Assembly (NCBI GenBank): GCA_003220595.1
Contig: QHSZ01000136.1
Coordinates: forward strand, 1-38,299
DNA from: Candidatus Rokuibacteriota bacterium
GTDB lineage: Bacteria > Methylomirabilota > Methylomirabilia > Rokubacteriales > CSP1-6
Direction: 5' to 3'
DNA: 38,299 nt
Shown: one piece after another, positions 1 through 8,395 of the stretch
How positions within the stretch are numbered: position 1 is the stretch's first letter
Layout: every line of letters starts with the position of its first letter
Notes under the pieces: model-generated
What the model was told of the DNA's origin: nothing
Database searches by the model: none
Seen by the model: the letters and a program-made list of their open reading frames with translations, nothing else
Made by a program: the position numbers and the translations under genes

Positions 1-296
1 CTGACCTGCTTGGCGACGAGCGTCGGGTGGCGCTGCGGCAGCACGAGCACCTCGGTGCCGAGGGTCACGCGCTCGGTGACGGCCGCGAGGTGCGCGAGGA
101 TCATCAGCGCCTCGAGGATGGGCATGGTAGGCGTGTAGGGGCCCGCGGGGCGCCCGCCGATCGGGTAGCCCATGACGACGTGGTCGAACACGTCGATGTG
201 GTCGTAGCCGATCCGCTCGATCGCCCGGGCGAAGCGGAGCACGGCGGCGGGGCCTTCGCGGTACGAGACGCTCGGGAATTCGACGCTGAGCTTCAC
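1..296 (-). CDS. LLM-class flavin-dependent oxidoreductase, N-terminal part (cut by window edge)
   Basis: The first 98 residues are visible and the rest lies beyond position 1. The protein begins VKLSVEFPSVSYREGP and continues with the pattern of bacterial-luciferase-like monooxygenases: a first beta strand, a helix with FARAIERIGYDHIDVFDH, then LAAVTERVTLGTEVLVLPQR, the strand that lines the F420/FMN pocket. Such enzymes use reduced FMN or coenzyme F420 to oxidise or reduce organic substrates in the cytoplasm; the substrate cannot be told. The start is GTG at 294-296; no ATG and no clear Shine-Dalgarno site are available. It lies 27 nt downstream of the secreted-protein gene on the same strand and may be co-transcribed with it. 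The family call is firm, the substrate unknown. Confidence 0.85.
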   Translation of the reverse strand, partial: MKLSVEFPSVSYREGPAAVLRFARAIERIGYDHIDVFDHVVMGYPIGGRPAGPYTPTMPILEALMILAHLAAVTERVTLGTEVLVLPQRHPTLVAKQV

Positions 297-323
297 GACG
301 CGCGCGTGCGTCCGCCCGTGATC

Positions 324-1061
324 TCACTGCTCATTGTCAGGCTCCGGCTCGATGTCACGGTCCTGCTCGATCGCACGGTCCTGCTCGATCGCGCCAAACT
401 GGATCTCCAGGCGAACCAAGGCGAAGCCGATCGAGAGCTCGGCGTTCTGCACCGGCACGAGGCTGCCATCGACGACGTAGCACGCGGCCGGGCAGAGCCC
501 CGACGTTTCATTGGGCCCGACCGGAATCCTGAAGGTGCCGGTGAACGACACACTCGTGCCGATCAACGAGTCCAACCCCGGGAACGTCTGGGCGTCGACC
601 CTGCCGACCCGGAAGCGGCCGGCCAGCGAAAGGAGCGGCAGTCCGGGAACCGACGTGATGGCCCCTCGAAACGTTCCGCTGATCACGGGAAGGTTGGGCA
701 CGTGAACCGACGGGTTGGACGGAATGTCGATGACCACGTCGAGGGTGCCGGAGGTCGACCCATTCCCGGTCTGGGCGTCGAGGGTGCTCCTGCCAACGCC
801 GATCAGCGTGCAGTGCGCGAGGCCGGGAACATTAGCGAGCGTCGCAGAGGGGCACAACGGGGTGCCGATCGGCGTGAAGCCCGCCAGCGGGGAGGCCGCC
901 TTGCGGAGGATGACACCCTCGTCAGCTTCGAACATGACGCGCTCGGAGGTCTCATAGAGCCATGCGCCGGCCCCGGGCGGCGGCGACGGGAACTCGGCAT
1001 GACTGCTCGAGGGGAGCAACAAGACTGCGAGGCCGACGAGAATCGGTATGCGTTTCAGCAT
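324..1061 (-). CDS. Secreted protein of unknown function with repeat C-terminus
   Basis: The 245-residue product starts MLKRIPILVGLAVLLL and has a clear Sec signal peptide ending near SHA at residues 19-21. An AAAAGGAGC Shine-Dalgarno sequence sits 6 nt before ATG 1061, which decides this start over longer in-frame extensions. The mature part looks beta-rich, with alternating Gly/Thr/Val segments such as VPNLPVISGTFRGAITSVPG, and has cysteines in a SGLCPAACYV segment, suggesting an exported disulfide-bonded protein. The C-terminus repeats AIEQDR and then DIEPEP, an acidic tail made by a DNA tandem duplication. I recognise no family. It is the first gene of a leftward unit with the LLM oxidoreductase and diverges from the sulfurtransferase across 181 nt. 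Confidence 0.75.
   Translation of the reverse strand: MLKRIPILVGLAVLLLPSSSHAEFPSPPPGAGAWLYETSERVMFEADEGVILRKAASPLAGFTPIGTPLCPSATLANVPGLAHCTLIGVGRSTLDAQTGNGSTSGTLDVVIDIPSNPSVHVPNLPVISGTFRGAITSVPGLPLLSLAGRFRVGRVDAQTFPGLDSLIGTSVSFTGTFRIPVGPNETSGLCPAACYVVDGSLVPVQNAELSIGFALVRLEIQFGAIEQDRAIEQDRDIEPEPDNEQ
356..391. repeat. Perfect 18-bp tandem duplication
   Basis: CACGGTCCTGCTCGATCG occurs twice head to tail (356-373 and 374-391). A degenerate third copy lies just left of it. It is in frame inside the secreted-protein gene and encodes the repeated AIEQDR units of the acidic tail, so copy-number change would keep the frame. Confidence 0.85.
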
Positions 1062-1205
1062 CCGTCGCTCCTTTTGGGGTGACCCGTCGACTGCGTCAGG
1101 GGATGAAGCCCAGCGTCTCCGGCAGCGGCCCCGCGATCGGGACTTCGACGGCGGCTCACTATCACGCCGCCGTCGCGCGATGTCAACGGCCGCTCCGACG
1201 ACGGC

Positions 1206-1242
1206 TTGACTCGCCCTCGCGCGCGGCGCTACCCTCCGCGTC
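1206..1242 (+). promoter_or_regulatory. Sigma-70-type promoter, likely leaderless
   Basis: TTGACT at 1206-1211 and TACCCT at 1230-1235 are separated by 18 nt. Only 7 nt separate the -10 box from ATG 1243, so transcription would start at or within a few bases of the start codon. No Shine-Dalgarno sequence is present. The box spacing is seen directly; the leaderless start is inference. Confidence 0.5.
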
Positions 1243-2109
1243 ATGTCCTGGACCAACCCGCAGTATCTGGTGGAGACCGACTGGCTGGCGGCGCACCTCG
1301 AGGACCCGACGCTGCGCGTGCTCGAGTGCACGGTGATCCTCGACACGCTGCCCGAGGGCGGCTATCGCGCCGAGTCCGGGCGCGCGACGTGGGCCGCCGG
1401 CCACATCCCGCGGAGCGGCTTCGCCGACCTCACCGACGACCTCTGTGACGGCACGTCGTCGCTGCGCTTCATGATGCCGTCCGCCGAGCAGATGGCGGCG
1501 TCGATGGCGCGGCTCGGGGTGGGCGAGGGCACGCGCGTCGTGCTGTACGACCGCTTCGTGAACATGTGGGCGGCGCGCGTCTGGTGGATGCTGCGCGCGG
1601 TCGGCTTCGACGAGGCGGCGGTGCTGAACGGCGGCTGGCGCACGTGGACGCTCGAGGGCCGCCCGACCTCCACCGACCCGTGCGCCTACCCGGCGGGGCG
1701 CTTCGTGGCGCGGCTGCGGTCGGAGCTGTTCGCCGGCAAGGGCGCGGTGCTCGCGGGCCTCGGGGAGCGCGCCACGTGCGTCCTGAACGCGCTCACGGGC
1801 GAGCAGCACCGCGGCGGCGGTGTCACGTACGGCCGGCCCGGGCGCATCGCCGGCAGCGCGAACGTCCCCGCGCGATCGCTCGTGGACCCGAAGACCCACG
1901 CCTACCTGCCGGCCGACGTCCTGCGCGAGCAGTTCGCCGCCGCGGGGGCGCTCACGGCGGGGCGGGTGATCACCTACTGCGGCGCCGGCATCGCCGCGAG
2001 CAGCGACGCGTTCGTGCTGACGCTGCTCGGCCACGGCGGCGTGGCCGTATACGACGCCTCGCTCTCCGAGTGGGCCGCCGACCCGTCGCTCCCGATGGAG
2101 ACGGGCTGA
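1243..2109 (+). CDS. Two-domain rhodanese-type sulfurtransferase
   Basis: This 288-residue protein has the size and layout of thiosulfate/3-mercaptopyruvate sulfurtransferases (SseA/rhodanese family). An inactive N-terminal rhodanese domain carries the CDGTSSLRFMMPS segment, and a catalytic C-terminal domain carries the active-site loop CGAGIA with Cys246. It also has the family signatures GHIPRSGF and YGRPGRIAGSANVPA. The loop CGAGIAAS differs from the classic CGTGVTA (mercaptopyruvate) and CRKGVT (thiosulfate) loops, so the donor is uncertain. The enzyme would move sulfane sulfur to cyanide or thiol acceptors in the cytoplasm. ATG 1243 follows a well-placed promoter without a Shine-Dalgarno site. 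It is the first gene of a rightward unit, 10 nt before the hydrolase. Confidence 0.9.
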   Translation: MSWTNPQYLVETDWLAAHLEDPTLRVLECTVILDTLPEGGYRAESGRATWAAGHIPRSGFADLTDDLCDGTSSLRFMMPSAEQMAASMARLGVGEGTRVVLYDRFVNMWAARVWWMLRAVGFDEAAVLNGGWRTWTLEGRPTSTDPCAYPAGRFVARLRSELFAGKGAVLAGLGERATCVLNALTGEQHRGGGVTYGRPGRIAGSANVPARSLVDPKTHAYLPADVLREQFAAAGALTAGRVITYCGAGIAASSDAFVLTLLGHGGVAVYDASLSEWAADPSLPMETG

Positions 2110-2119
2110 GCCCGTCGCC

Positions 2120-4144
2120 GTGGCGGTTACACACTTCGACATCGCGCTCCAGCGCGCGCTGGCCGGCGGCCGCGCGTTCGGTGGCGTCGGGCCCTACGAA
2201 GAGCTGAAGGGGCGGCTCCGCTTCGCCCTCGACCCCGAGCATCCCGCGAACGCGCGGATCACCGACGTAGGCCAGGCACCGAGGAACCGCGACGGGCGCG
2301 TGGAGTTCGCGGCCGACGTGTCGATCCTGCTGCCCGTCGAGCGCGCCCGCGGCAATGGGCGCGTGATTCTCGACGTCGTGAACCGCGGCCACACCGTCAC
2401 CCTGCCGAACTTCAACCACGCCACGCGGCCGGCGTTCGCGCCGGGCGCCGACCCGGATCCGGCCATCGATGTCGGCGACGGGTTCCTGATGCGGCGCGGC
2501 TATGCCGTCGTGTCGTGCGGCTGGCAGTGCGACGTGCCCGAGCTTCCGGGACTCCTCAGACTCGAGGCACCGGAGGCGCGCGACGGCAACGGCCGGCCGC
2601 TCCACGGGCGCGTCTACGTGAATCTCCAGGCGCCGGAGCCGGTGCCGCACTTCCTCCTCTCGGACCGCGGCCACCTGGCGTATCCCGCGGCCGATGTCGA
2701 CGCGCGCGACGCGGTCCTGCTCGTGCGCGACCAGCTGGACGGCGACGCGCGCGCCATCCCGCGGGCCCGGTGGCGCTTCGCGCGCGTGACGGACGGCCGC
2801 GCCGTCCCCGACGCGCGCCACGTCTGGCTCGAGGGCGGCTTCGAGAAGGGGCGCCTCTACCAGGTCGCGTACACGGCCGTCGGCGCGCCGGTCCTGGGCG
2901 TGAGCTTCGCCGCGCTGCGCGAGTGCGTGTCGTGGCTCAAGTACGGCACCGAGGCCCAGGCGAACCCGGGGGCCGGCAGGCTGCGCTGGGCGTACGCCTA
3001 CGGGCGCTCGCAGACCGGCCGTCTCCTGCGCACGCTCGTCTACTGGGACCTGAACGTCGACGAGCAGGGCCGGGAGGCGCTCGACGGGATCATCGCGAAC
3101 GTTGCGGGGGGGATGCGGGGTGAGTTCAACCAGCGCTTCGGTCAGAACTCGAAGGACCGGCCCCAGATGATGGCCCACGTGTTCCCGTCCACCGACGTGG
3201 CCACGACGGATCGCGTGACGGGTCTGACCGACGCGCTCCACCGACGCCTCGAGGCGCGGGCGAGCCGGCTCAAGGTCTTCTACACGAACACGTCGGCCGA
3301 GTATCATCGGGGCGACGCGTCGCTCGCTCACACCGACCCCGACGGCCTCCGCGACGTCACGCACGGGGCAAACACACGCGTCTATCACTTCGGCGGCACG
3401 GAGCACGGGCTCGCCGTCTGGCCTCCGTCCGACACCGCGGTCGTGGCCGCCGATCCGGCCGGGTGGGCCGAGCGCTCGCAGCACCTGCGCGGCGTCGTGA
3501 ACTACGGCCGCCTGCTCCGCGCGTGTCTGGTGAACCTCGACCGCTGGGTCACCGAGGGCGTCGAGCCGCCGCCGAGCCGGCACCCGCGGCTCGACGACGG
3601 CACCGCGGTGCCGCCCGAGTCGCTCGACAAGGCGTTCGGCCGCATCCCGGGTGCCTCGTACCCGCGGCATCACGCACGCCCGCGCCGGCTCGACTTCGGC
3701 GCCGACGCCGAGCTTCGCGTGATGACGCGGGTACCGCCGCGCGAGGGGCCCGCGTTCGGCTCACGCGTCTCGGCCGTGGACGAGGACGGCAACGAGGTGG
3801 CCGGGATCGCCGTGCCCGAGGTGCGCGTGCCGCTCGCGAGCCACACCGGCTGGAACCTCCGGCACCCGGACATCGGGGGGAGAGCGCAGCTCCTCGTGTT
3901 CGCCGGCGCGACCATCCCGTTCGCCCGGACGCGGCGGGAGCGCGCGGCGGCGGCGGATCCCCGCCCTTCGATCGAGGAACGCTATGCCTCGCGCGACGTG
4001 TATCTCGAGCGCGTCCGTCGCGCGGCGCGTGAGCTCGTCGCCGAGCGCTATCTGCTGGACGAGGACGTCGAGCTCTCGGTCACGCTCGCCGCCCGTCTGT
4101 GGGACTGGCTCGCCGGCCAAGCCCCGAGCCCCTCGTCGCGATAG
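2120..4144 (+). CDS. Large alpha/beta hydrolase domain protein (Abhydrolase_10 type)
   Basis: This 674-residue protein matches the pattern of the large alpha/beta-hydrolase-domain family found in degradative soil bacteria. An N-terminal beta-rich region (DVVNRGHTVTLPNFNHATR, about residues 90-110) is followed by a hydrolase core. The nucleophile elbow YGRSQTGR has Ser297 as the probable catalytic serine. A later GGTEHG segment around residue 425 could supply the catalytic His. No signal peptide is evident. The likely role is ester or amide hydrolysis of an unknown substrate. The start is GTG 2120; upstream sequence is Shine-Dalgarno-poor, and translation may be coupled to the sulfurtransferase, which stops 10 nt earlier. 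The exporter follows 15 nt downstream. Confidence 0.82.
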   Translation: MAVTHFDIALQRALAGGRAFGGVGPYEELKGRLRFALDPEHPANARITDVGQAPRNRDGRVEFAADVSILLPVERARGNGRVILDVVNRGHTVTLPNFNHATRPAFAPGADPDPAIDVGDGFLMRRGYAVVSCGWQCDVPELPGLLRLEAPEARDGNGRPLHGRVYVNLQAPEPVPHFLLSDRGHLAYPAADVDARDAVLLVRDQLDGDARAIPRARWRFARVTDGRAVPDARHVWLEGGFEKGRLYQVAYTAVGAPVLGVSFAALRECVSWLKYGTEAQANPGAGRLRWAYAYGRSQTGRLLRTLVYWDLNVDEQGREALDGIIANVAGGMRGEFNQRFGQNSKDRPQMMAHVFPSTDVATTDRVTGLTDALHRRLEARASRLKVFYTNTSAEYHRGDASLAHTDPDGLRDVTHGANTRVYHFGGTEHGLAVWPPSDTAVVAADPAGWAERSQHLRGVVNYGRLLRACLVNLDRWVTEGVEPPPSRHPRLDDGTAVPPESLDKAFGRIPGASYPRHHARPRRLDFGADAELRVMTRVPPREGPAFGSRVSAVDEDGNEVAGIAVPEVRVPLASHTGWNLRHPDIGGRAQLLVFAGATIPFARTRRERAAAADPRPSIEERYASRDVYLERVRRAARELVAERYLLDEDVELSVTLAARLWDWLAGQAPSPSSR

Positions 4145-4159
4145 CCTCACGCGCGTCCA

Positions 4160-5014
4160 TTGACCCCGCACGCGATCGCGCTGGCCAGTGCCGTGTGCTC
4201 CGCGGTCGCGACGACGCTGATCCAGCGCGGCCTGCGGCGCTCGAACTTCTACGCGGGCTTCTGGATCAACGTCACCGTCGGCATGGTCGGCCTGTGGTCC
4301 GCCGTCCTCCTGCTCGTCCCGCGCAGCGAATACAGCTGGCGCGCGGTGCCCTACTTCGTCGCCTCCGGGGTCGTGGGCACGGCGGCGGGCCGACTCTTCA
4401 GGGTCGCCGCGATCGACAAGGTCGGCGCGTCCGTCGCCGCCGCGATCCTCAACCTGGCGCCCCTGATCTCCACGGGCCTGGCCATCCTGCTCCTGGGCGA
4501 GCGGGTCACGCCGCCGATCCTCGCCGGCACGCTCGTCATCGTCCTCGGCACCATCCTGCTCTCGCTGAGCGGGAGGCACGTCGGCTTTCGCCCCCGCGAT
4601 CTCGTCTACCCGTTCTTGTCGGCGTCGTGCTTCGGCGTGGTGGCGATCATCCGCAAGCTCGGCCTGGGCCTGGCCGGGCCGCTCTTTGACTCGGCCATCA
4701 ACATCACCGCCGCAATGGTCGCGGCCAGCGCCTTCGTCCTCGCGTCAGGACACGGGGGGGCGCTGCGCTGCGACGCCCGGAGCCTCTTCTACTTCGTCGG
4801 CGGCGGCGTGGCGGAGAACACCGGGGTCTTCCTCGTGCTGGTGGCGCTCGGCCTGGGCGACGTGAGCGTGGTCATTCCCCTGGCCGGGACGGCGCCGCTC
4901 TTCGTGCTCCTGCTGGCCTACCTCTTCCCGAGCGCGGTGGAGAAGCTCGGCTGGCGCGTCGTCGTCGGCGCGGTGCTCATCGTCCTCGGCGTGTTCCTGC
5001 TCATGGGCTGGTGA
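4160..5014 (+). CDS. EamA/DMT-superfamily inner-membrane transporter
   Basis: The 284-residue product is almost entirely hydrophobic, with about ten predicted transmembrane segments in two repeats, as in EamA drug/metabolite transporters. Typical features are the small-residue-rich helix VASGVVGTAAGRLFRVAAIDK and the second-repeat segment VVIPLAGTAPLFVLLLAYLF. It would export or exchange a small metabolite; the substrate cannot be predicted. TTG at 4160 is the likely start because it keeps the whole first membrane helix; GTG near 4193 would cut into it. The gene ends in a 14-nt convergent overlap with the ABC permease gene on the other strand. Confidence 0.85.
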   Translation: MTPHAIALASAVCSAVATTLIQRGLRRSNFYAGFWINVTVGMVGLWSAVLLLVPRSEYSWRAVPYFVASGVVGTAAGRLFRVAAIDKVGASVAAAILNLAPLISTGLAILLLGERVTPPILAGTLVIVLGTILLSLSGRHVGFRPRDLVYPFLSASCFGVVAIIRKLGLGLAGPLFDSAINITAAMVAASAFVLASGHGGALRCDARSLFYFVGGGVAENTGVFLVLVALGLGDVSVVIPLAGTAPLFVLLLAYLFPSAVEKLGWRVVVGAVLIVLGVFLLMGW

Positions 5015-5858
5015 GGGCAGACGATCCGCCCCCGCCGAGGCGCGGATCCAGCGCGTCGCGCAGCCCGTCGCCGACGAGGTTGAACGCCAGCACCGCGAGC
5101 ATGATCGCGACGCCGGGCACGGTCGCGACGTGCGGCGCGACGAGCAACACGTCGCGGCCGGTGGACACCATCAGGCCCCACGACGCGGTCGGCGGCTGAA
5201 CGCCGAGGCCCAAGAAGGAGAGTGCCGCCTCCAGCAGGATCGCGTTCGCCATGAAGAGCGTCGCGTAGACGATGAGGCCCGGGAGCACGTTGGGCAGGAT
5301 GTGGCGCCGGAGCACGGCCGGCGCGGGCGCGCCGAGGGCGCGGGCGGCGCCGACGTACTCCGTCTCCCGCAGGGCGAGCACCGAGCCGCGGACGATGCGG
5401 GTCACGGCGGGCACGCCCCAGATGCCGACGGCGAGCGTCGTGTTGAGCGCGCCGGGCCCGAGGGCGGCCACGATGGCGATCGCCAGCAAGAGATAGGGAA
5501 AGGCCAGGAGGATCTCGACGCCGCGCATCAGCAGGGCGTCGAGCCAGCCGCCGTTGAAGCCGGCGGCGACACCGAGGAGCAGGCCGAAGGCGAGCGCGAT
5601 CGTCACCGACAGCCCGCCCACCAGGAGCGCCACGCGCGAGCCGTAGATGACGCGCGAGAGGATGTCGCGTCCGAACTCGTCGGCGCCGAGCAGATACTTG
5701 CCCCCGGGCAGCGCACGCTTCTCGACGAGGCTCTGGCGCGCGGGGTCGTACGGCGCGAGCCAGGGCGCGAGCGCGGCCGTGAGCGCCAGGAGGGCGACGA
5801 GCGCCAGGCCGGCGAGGGCGAGGCGGTTCGTGCGGAAGCGCCTCCAGGCCTGGCCCAC
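5001..5858 (-). CDS. Peptide/nickel-type ABC transporter permease, DppC/OppC-like
   Basis: This 285-residue inner-membrane protein has the OppC N-terminal segment, a cytoplasmic stretch FRTNRLALAGL leading into TM1, followed by the binding-protein-dependent permease domain. The coupling motif is visible as ALGAPAPAVLRRHILPNVLPG, the EAA loop that docks on the ATPase. GADEFGRDILSRVIYGSR is a hallmark of this subfamily. The start is GTG 5856-5858, 2 nt after the stop of the DppB-like gene, so the two are probably translationally coupled. It is the last gene of a four-gene minus-strand operon. The ATPase subunits (DppD/DppF) are absent from the window, so the complex needs subunits from elsewhere. 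Confidence 0.92.
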   Translation of the reverse strand: MGQAWRRFRTNRLALAGLALVALLALTAALAPWLAPYDPARQSLVEKRALPGGKYLLGADEFGRDILSRVIYGSRVALLVGGLSVTIALAFGLLLGVAAGFNGGWLDALLMRGVEILLAFPYLLLAIAIVAALGPGALNTTLAVGIWGVPAVTRIVRGSVLALRETEYVGAARALGAPAPAVLRRHILPNVLPGLIVYATLFMANAILLEAALSFLGLGVQPPTASWGLMVSTGRDVLLVAPHVATVPGVAIMLAVLAFNLVGDGLRDALDPRLGGGGSSALTSP

Positions 5859-5860
5859 GC

Positions 5861-6784
5861 TCAGCCTTGACGCGCGATGCGCGGGTCGAGCGCGCCGTAG
5901 GAGAGGTCCACGAGCAGGTTCACGACGACGAAGGCGAGCGCGAAGACGAGCACCGCGCCTTGCAGCAGGACGTAGTCGCGGGCAAAGATGGCCTTGACCA
6001 TGAGCCGGCCGAGCCCCGGCCATGAGAAGACCGTCTCCGTGAGGACGGCGCCGCCCATGAGCTGCCCCGACTGCAGGCCGAGCAGCGTGAGGATGGGGAT
6101 GAACGCATTGCGGAGCGCGTGCTTGCCCAGGACCCAGACCTCGCCCACGCCCTTGGCCCGCGCCGTCCGGACGTAGTCTTCCCGCAGGACGTCGAGCATG
6201 GCCGCGCGGGTCATCCGCGCGACCATCGCCACCGACGGCAGCGCCAGCGTGACCGCGGGCAGCACCAGGTGGGCGAACGAGCCCGCGCCGCCCACGGGCA
6301 GCCAGTTGAGCCAGAGCGAGAACACGACGATCAGCACGAGCCCCGTCCAGAAGATCGGCATCGACAGGCCGAAGAGCGAGGCCAGGCGGGCCACGGCGTC
6401 GAACAGCGAGTTCGGCCACACGGCGGAGACGACGCCGGCGGCGATGCCCACGGCCGCCGCGATGACCAGCGCCGCGACGGTCAGCTGGAGGGTCGCCGGC
6501 CAGGCGTCGGCGAGCTCCGCGGCCACGGGGCGGTTCTGCTGCATCGACCGGCCGAGGTCGCCGCGCAGCAGGTGGCCGACGTAGTCGAGATAGCGCACGA
6601 CGAAGGGCTTGTCGAGGCCGAGATGCTCGCGCAGGGCGGCGACGGCGTCCTTGGTCGCGTGCTCGCCCAGCATCAGCGTCACCGCGTCGCCCGGCAGCAG
6701 GTCCACGGTGAGCATGACGACGAAGACCACGCCGAGCAGCACGGGCACGGCGAGGAGGAGGCGACGGAGCGTGAACGTCAGCAT
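5861..6784 (-). CDS. Peptide/nickel-type ABC transporter permease, DppB/OppB-like
   Basis: The 307-residue product has the DppB layout. It starts MLTFTLRRLLLAVPVLLGV, has a periplasmic segment with GLDKPFVVRYLDYVGHLLRGDLGRS (a strong family signature), then the permease domain with EAA-type loop ARAKGVGEVWVLGKHALRNA, and ends LSYGALDPRIARQG. It pairs with the DppC-like permease to form the membrane channel of a solute importer. ATG 6784 is 22 nt after the substrate-binding-protein gene. Substrates of this class include peptides, nickel chelates, glutathione and opines; the exact one is not visible. Confidence 0.93.
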   Translation of the reverse strand: MLTFTLRRLLLAVPVLLGVVFVVMLTVDLLPGDAVTLMLGEHATKDAVAALREHLGLDKPFVVRYLDYVGHLLRGDLGRSMQQNRPVAAELADAWPATLQLTVAALVIAAAVGIAAGVVSAVWPNSLFDAVARLASLFGLSMPIFWTGLVLIVVFSLWLNWLPVGGAGSFAHLVLPAVTLALPSVAMVARMTRAAMLDVLREDYVRTARAKGVGEVWVLGKHALRNAFIPILTLLGLQSGQLMGGAVLTETVFSWPGLGRLMVKAIFARDYVLLQGAVLVFALAFVVVNLLVDLSYGALDPRIARQG

Positions 6785-6806
6785 CCGCCGCCTCCCGCGG
6801 GCACCG

Positions 6807-8393
6807 CTACTTGTCGAGCCAGGTCTTCCAGAGGGCCAGGTTGTACTCGACGGGGTGGATGCCGAAGCCCTTCACCGCGGCGCGCGTGACGATGATCTCC
6901 TTGGTCGTGTACACCGGGATCCACACCATCTCCTTCGCGAGGATGTCCTGCGCCTCTCCGTAGAGCTTCTCGCGCTCGGTCTGGTTCAGGCTCCGGCGCG
7001 CCTGCTCGACGAGCGTGTCGAGCCGCGGATTCTCATACCGCGACGTGTTCCACCCGGCCGGCGGCACCTGCTTCGAATGGAAGAGCGCGAAGAGCGAGTA
7101 GTCGGCATCCGCGTTCGACGTCACCCAGCCCAGCGTGAACAGATGGTGGTTGAGCGGGTTGCCGCGGAGCTGCGGGAACACCGTGCCCCACTCGAGGAAC
7201 TGCGCCTTGGCCTCCACCCCGACGTCCTTGAACATGGCCTGCACGGCCTCGGTGATCTCGGCGTCCTTGGGATAGCGCCCGCGCGCCGCGATCCAGGAGA
7301 GGCTGAGCCGCTGCCCGCCCTTCTGCATGATCCCGTCGGGCCCCGGGGTGAAGCCGGCCTTCCCCAGCAGGGCCCGGGCGCGGGCGCGATCGAACGGGTA
7401 CACGCGGTCGAGCTGCATGTCCTTGTAGCCGAACACGCCCGGCGCCAGGACACCGCGCGCCGGCCCCGCCGAGCCTTCCATGATGTTGTCGAGGATCGCC
7501 TGGCGATCGACGGCGTGGAGCAGCGCCTGCCGCACGCGGACGTCGTCCAGCGGCGGAAGGCCGGCGTGCATGCCGACGAAGACGACGCGGATGCCGGTCG
7601 TCTCGTGGACCGTGTACTTCGGATCGCGACGCAGCGCCGGGAGCTGGGCCGGCGAGGGGAAGAGCACCATGTCGGCGTCGCCGGTCTGGAGCGCGATCAT
7701 CCGCGCGCCTTCCTCGGGCACGACCTTGAAGATCACGCGATCGACCAGCGCCTTGTCGCCCCAGTAGTCCGCGTGGCGCTCGATGATGACGTGGGTGTTG
7801 GTCTTCCACTCCACGAACTTGAAGGGCCCCGTGCCCACCGGCGCCCGGCTGAAGTCGGCGCCCAGCCGCTGCACCGCGGCGGGCGACACGATGCCCATGC
7901 AGTACATGGCCAGCGTCCGGAGGATCGGGCCGTAGGGCTCGCGGGTCAGGATATCGACCGTGAGGTCGTCCACGGCCTCGGCGCCCGCGAGCGAGCCCGC
8001 GAGGCTGGCCCAGCGCGCCGGCGGGGTGCCATGCAGCGCGCGGTCGTAGGTGAACTTCACCGCGGCGGCGTTGAAGGGCGTGCCGTCGTGAAATTTCACT
8101 CCGGGGCGCAGCTTGAAGCGCACCTTCGTGGGCGACATCACCTCGTACGAGGTCGCCAGCACGGGCTTGATCTGCATCTTCTCGTCGAGCGTCAGGAGGC
8201 CCTCGAGCATGTTGAAGTAGACCCAGGCGCCGGGCGCGGTGGTCTCGAGGTTCGGCTCGAGCGAGACGGGGTCCGTCGGCCGCACGATCGTGAGCGTGCC
8301 GCCGCGCTTCTGCGCCGGAACCGGCTCCGCGAGGGCCGCGACGAGCGTGAGGCCGAGCAGCGCGACGGCGAGGCGGGAGACGAGGGTGCGCAT
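6807..8393 (-). CDS. ABC transporter substrate-binding protein, family 5 (peptide/opine/nickel type)
   Basis: The 528-residue secreted receptor has a signal peptide (MRTLVSRLAVALLGLTLVAALA, cleavage near VPA-QKR) and the SBP_bac_5 pattern: GGTLTIVRPTDPVSLEP, MLEGLLTLDEKMQIKPVLATSYEV, and FKLRPGVKFHDGTPFNAAAVKFT. It would capture the ligand outside the cytoplasmic membrane and deliver it to the two permeases that follow. ATG 8393 is chosen because AAAAGGAGC lies 6 nt upstream. The preceding dehydrogenase gene stops inside that ribosome-binding region, 2 nt before the ATG, so the genes are tightly coupled. Confidence 0.93.
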   Translation of the reverse strand: MRTLVSRLAVALLGLTLVAALAEPVPAQKRGGTLTIVRPTDPVSLEPNLETTAPGAWVYFNMLEGLLTLDEKMQIKPVLATSYEVMSPTKVRFKLRPGVKFHDGTPFNAAAVKFTYDRALHGTPPARWASLAGSLAGAEAVDDLTVDILTREPYGPILRTLAMYCMGIVSPAAVQRLGADFSRAPVGTGPFKFVEWKTNTHVIIERHADYWGDKALVDRVIFKVVPEEGARMIALQTGDADMVLFPSPAQLPALRRDPKYTVHETTGIRVVFVGMHAGLPPLDDVRVRQALLHAVDRQAILDNIMEGSAGPARGVLAPGVFGYKDMQLDRVYPFDRARARALLGKAGFTPGPDGIMQKGGQRLSLSWIAARGRYPKDAEITEAVQAMFKDVGVEAKAQFLEWGTVFPQLRGNPLNHHLFTLGWVTSNADADYSLFALFHSKQVPPAGWNTSRYENPRLDTLVEQARRSLNQTEREKLYGEAQDILAKEMVWIPVYTTKEIIVTRAAVKGFGIHPVEYNLALWKTWLDK

Positions 8394-8395
8394 GG

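Noticed and set aside
1183-2142. Antisense frame opposite the sulfurtransferase
   Set aside because: It is His/Arg/Ala-rich and has no motif; the plus-strand gene explains the region fully.
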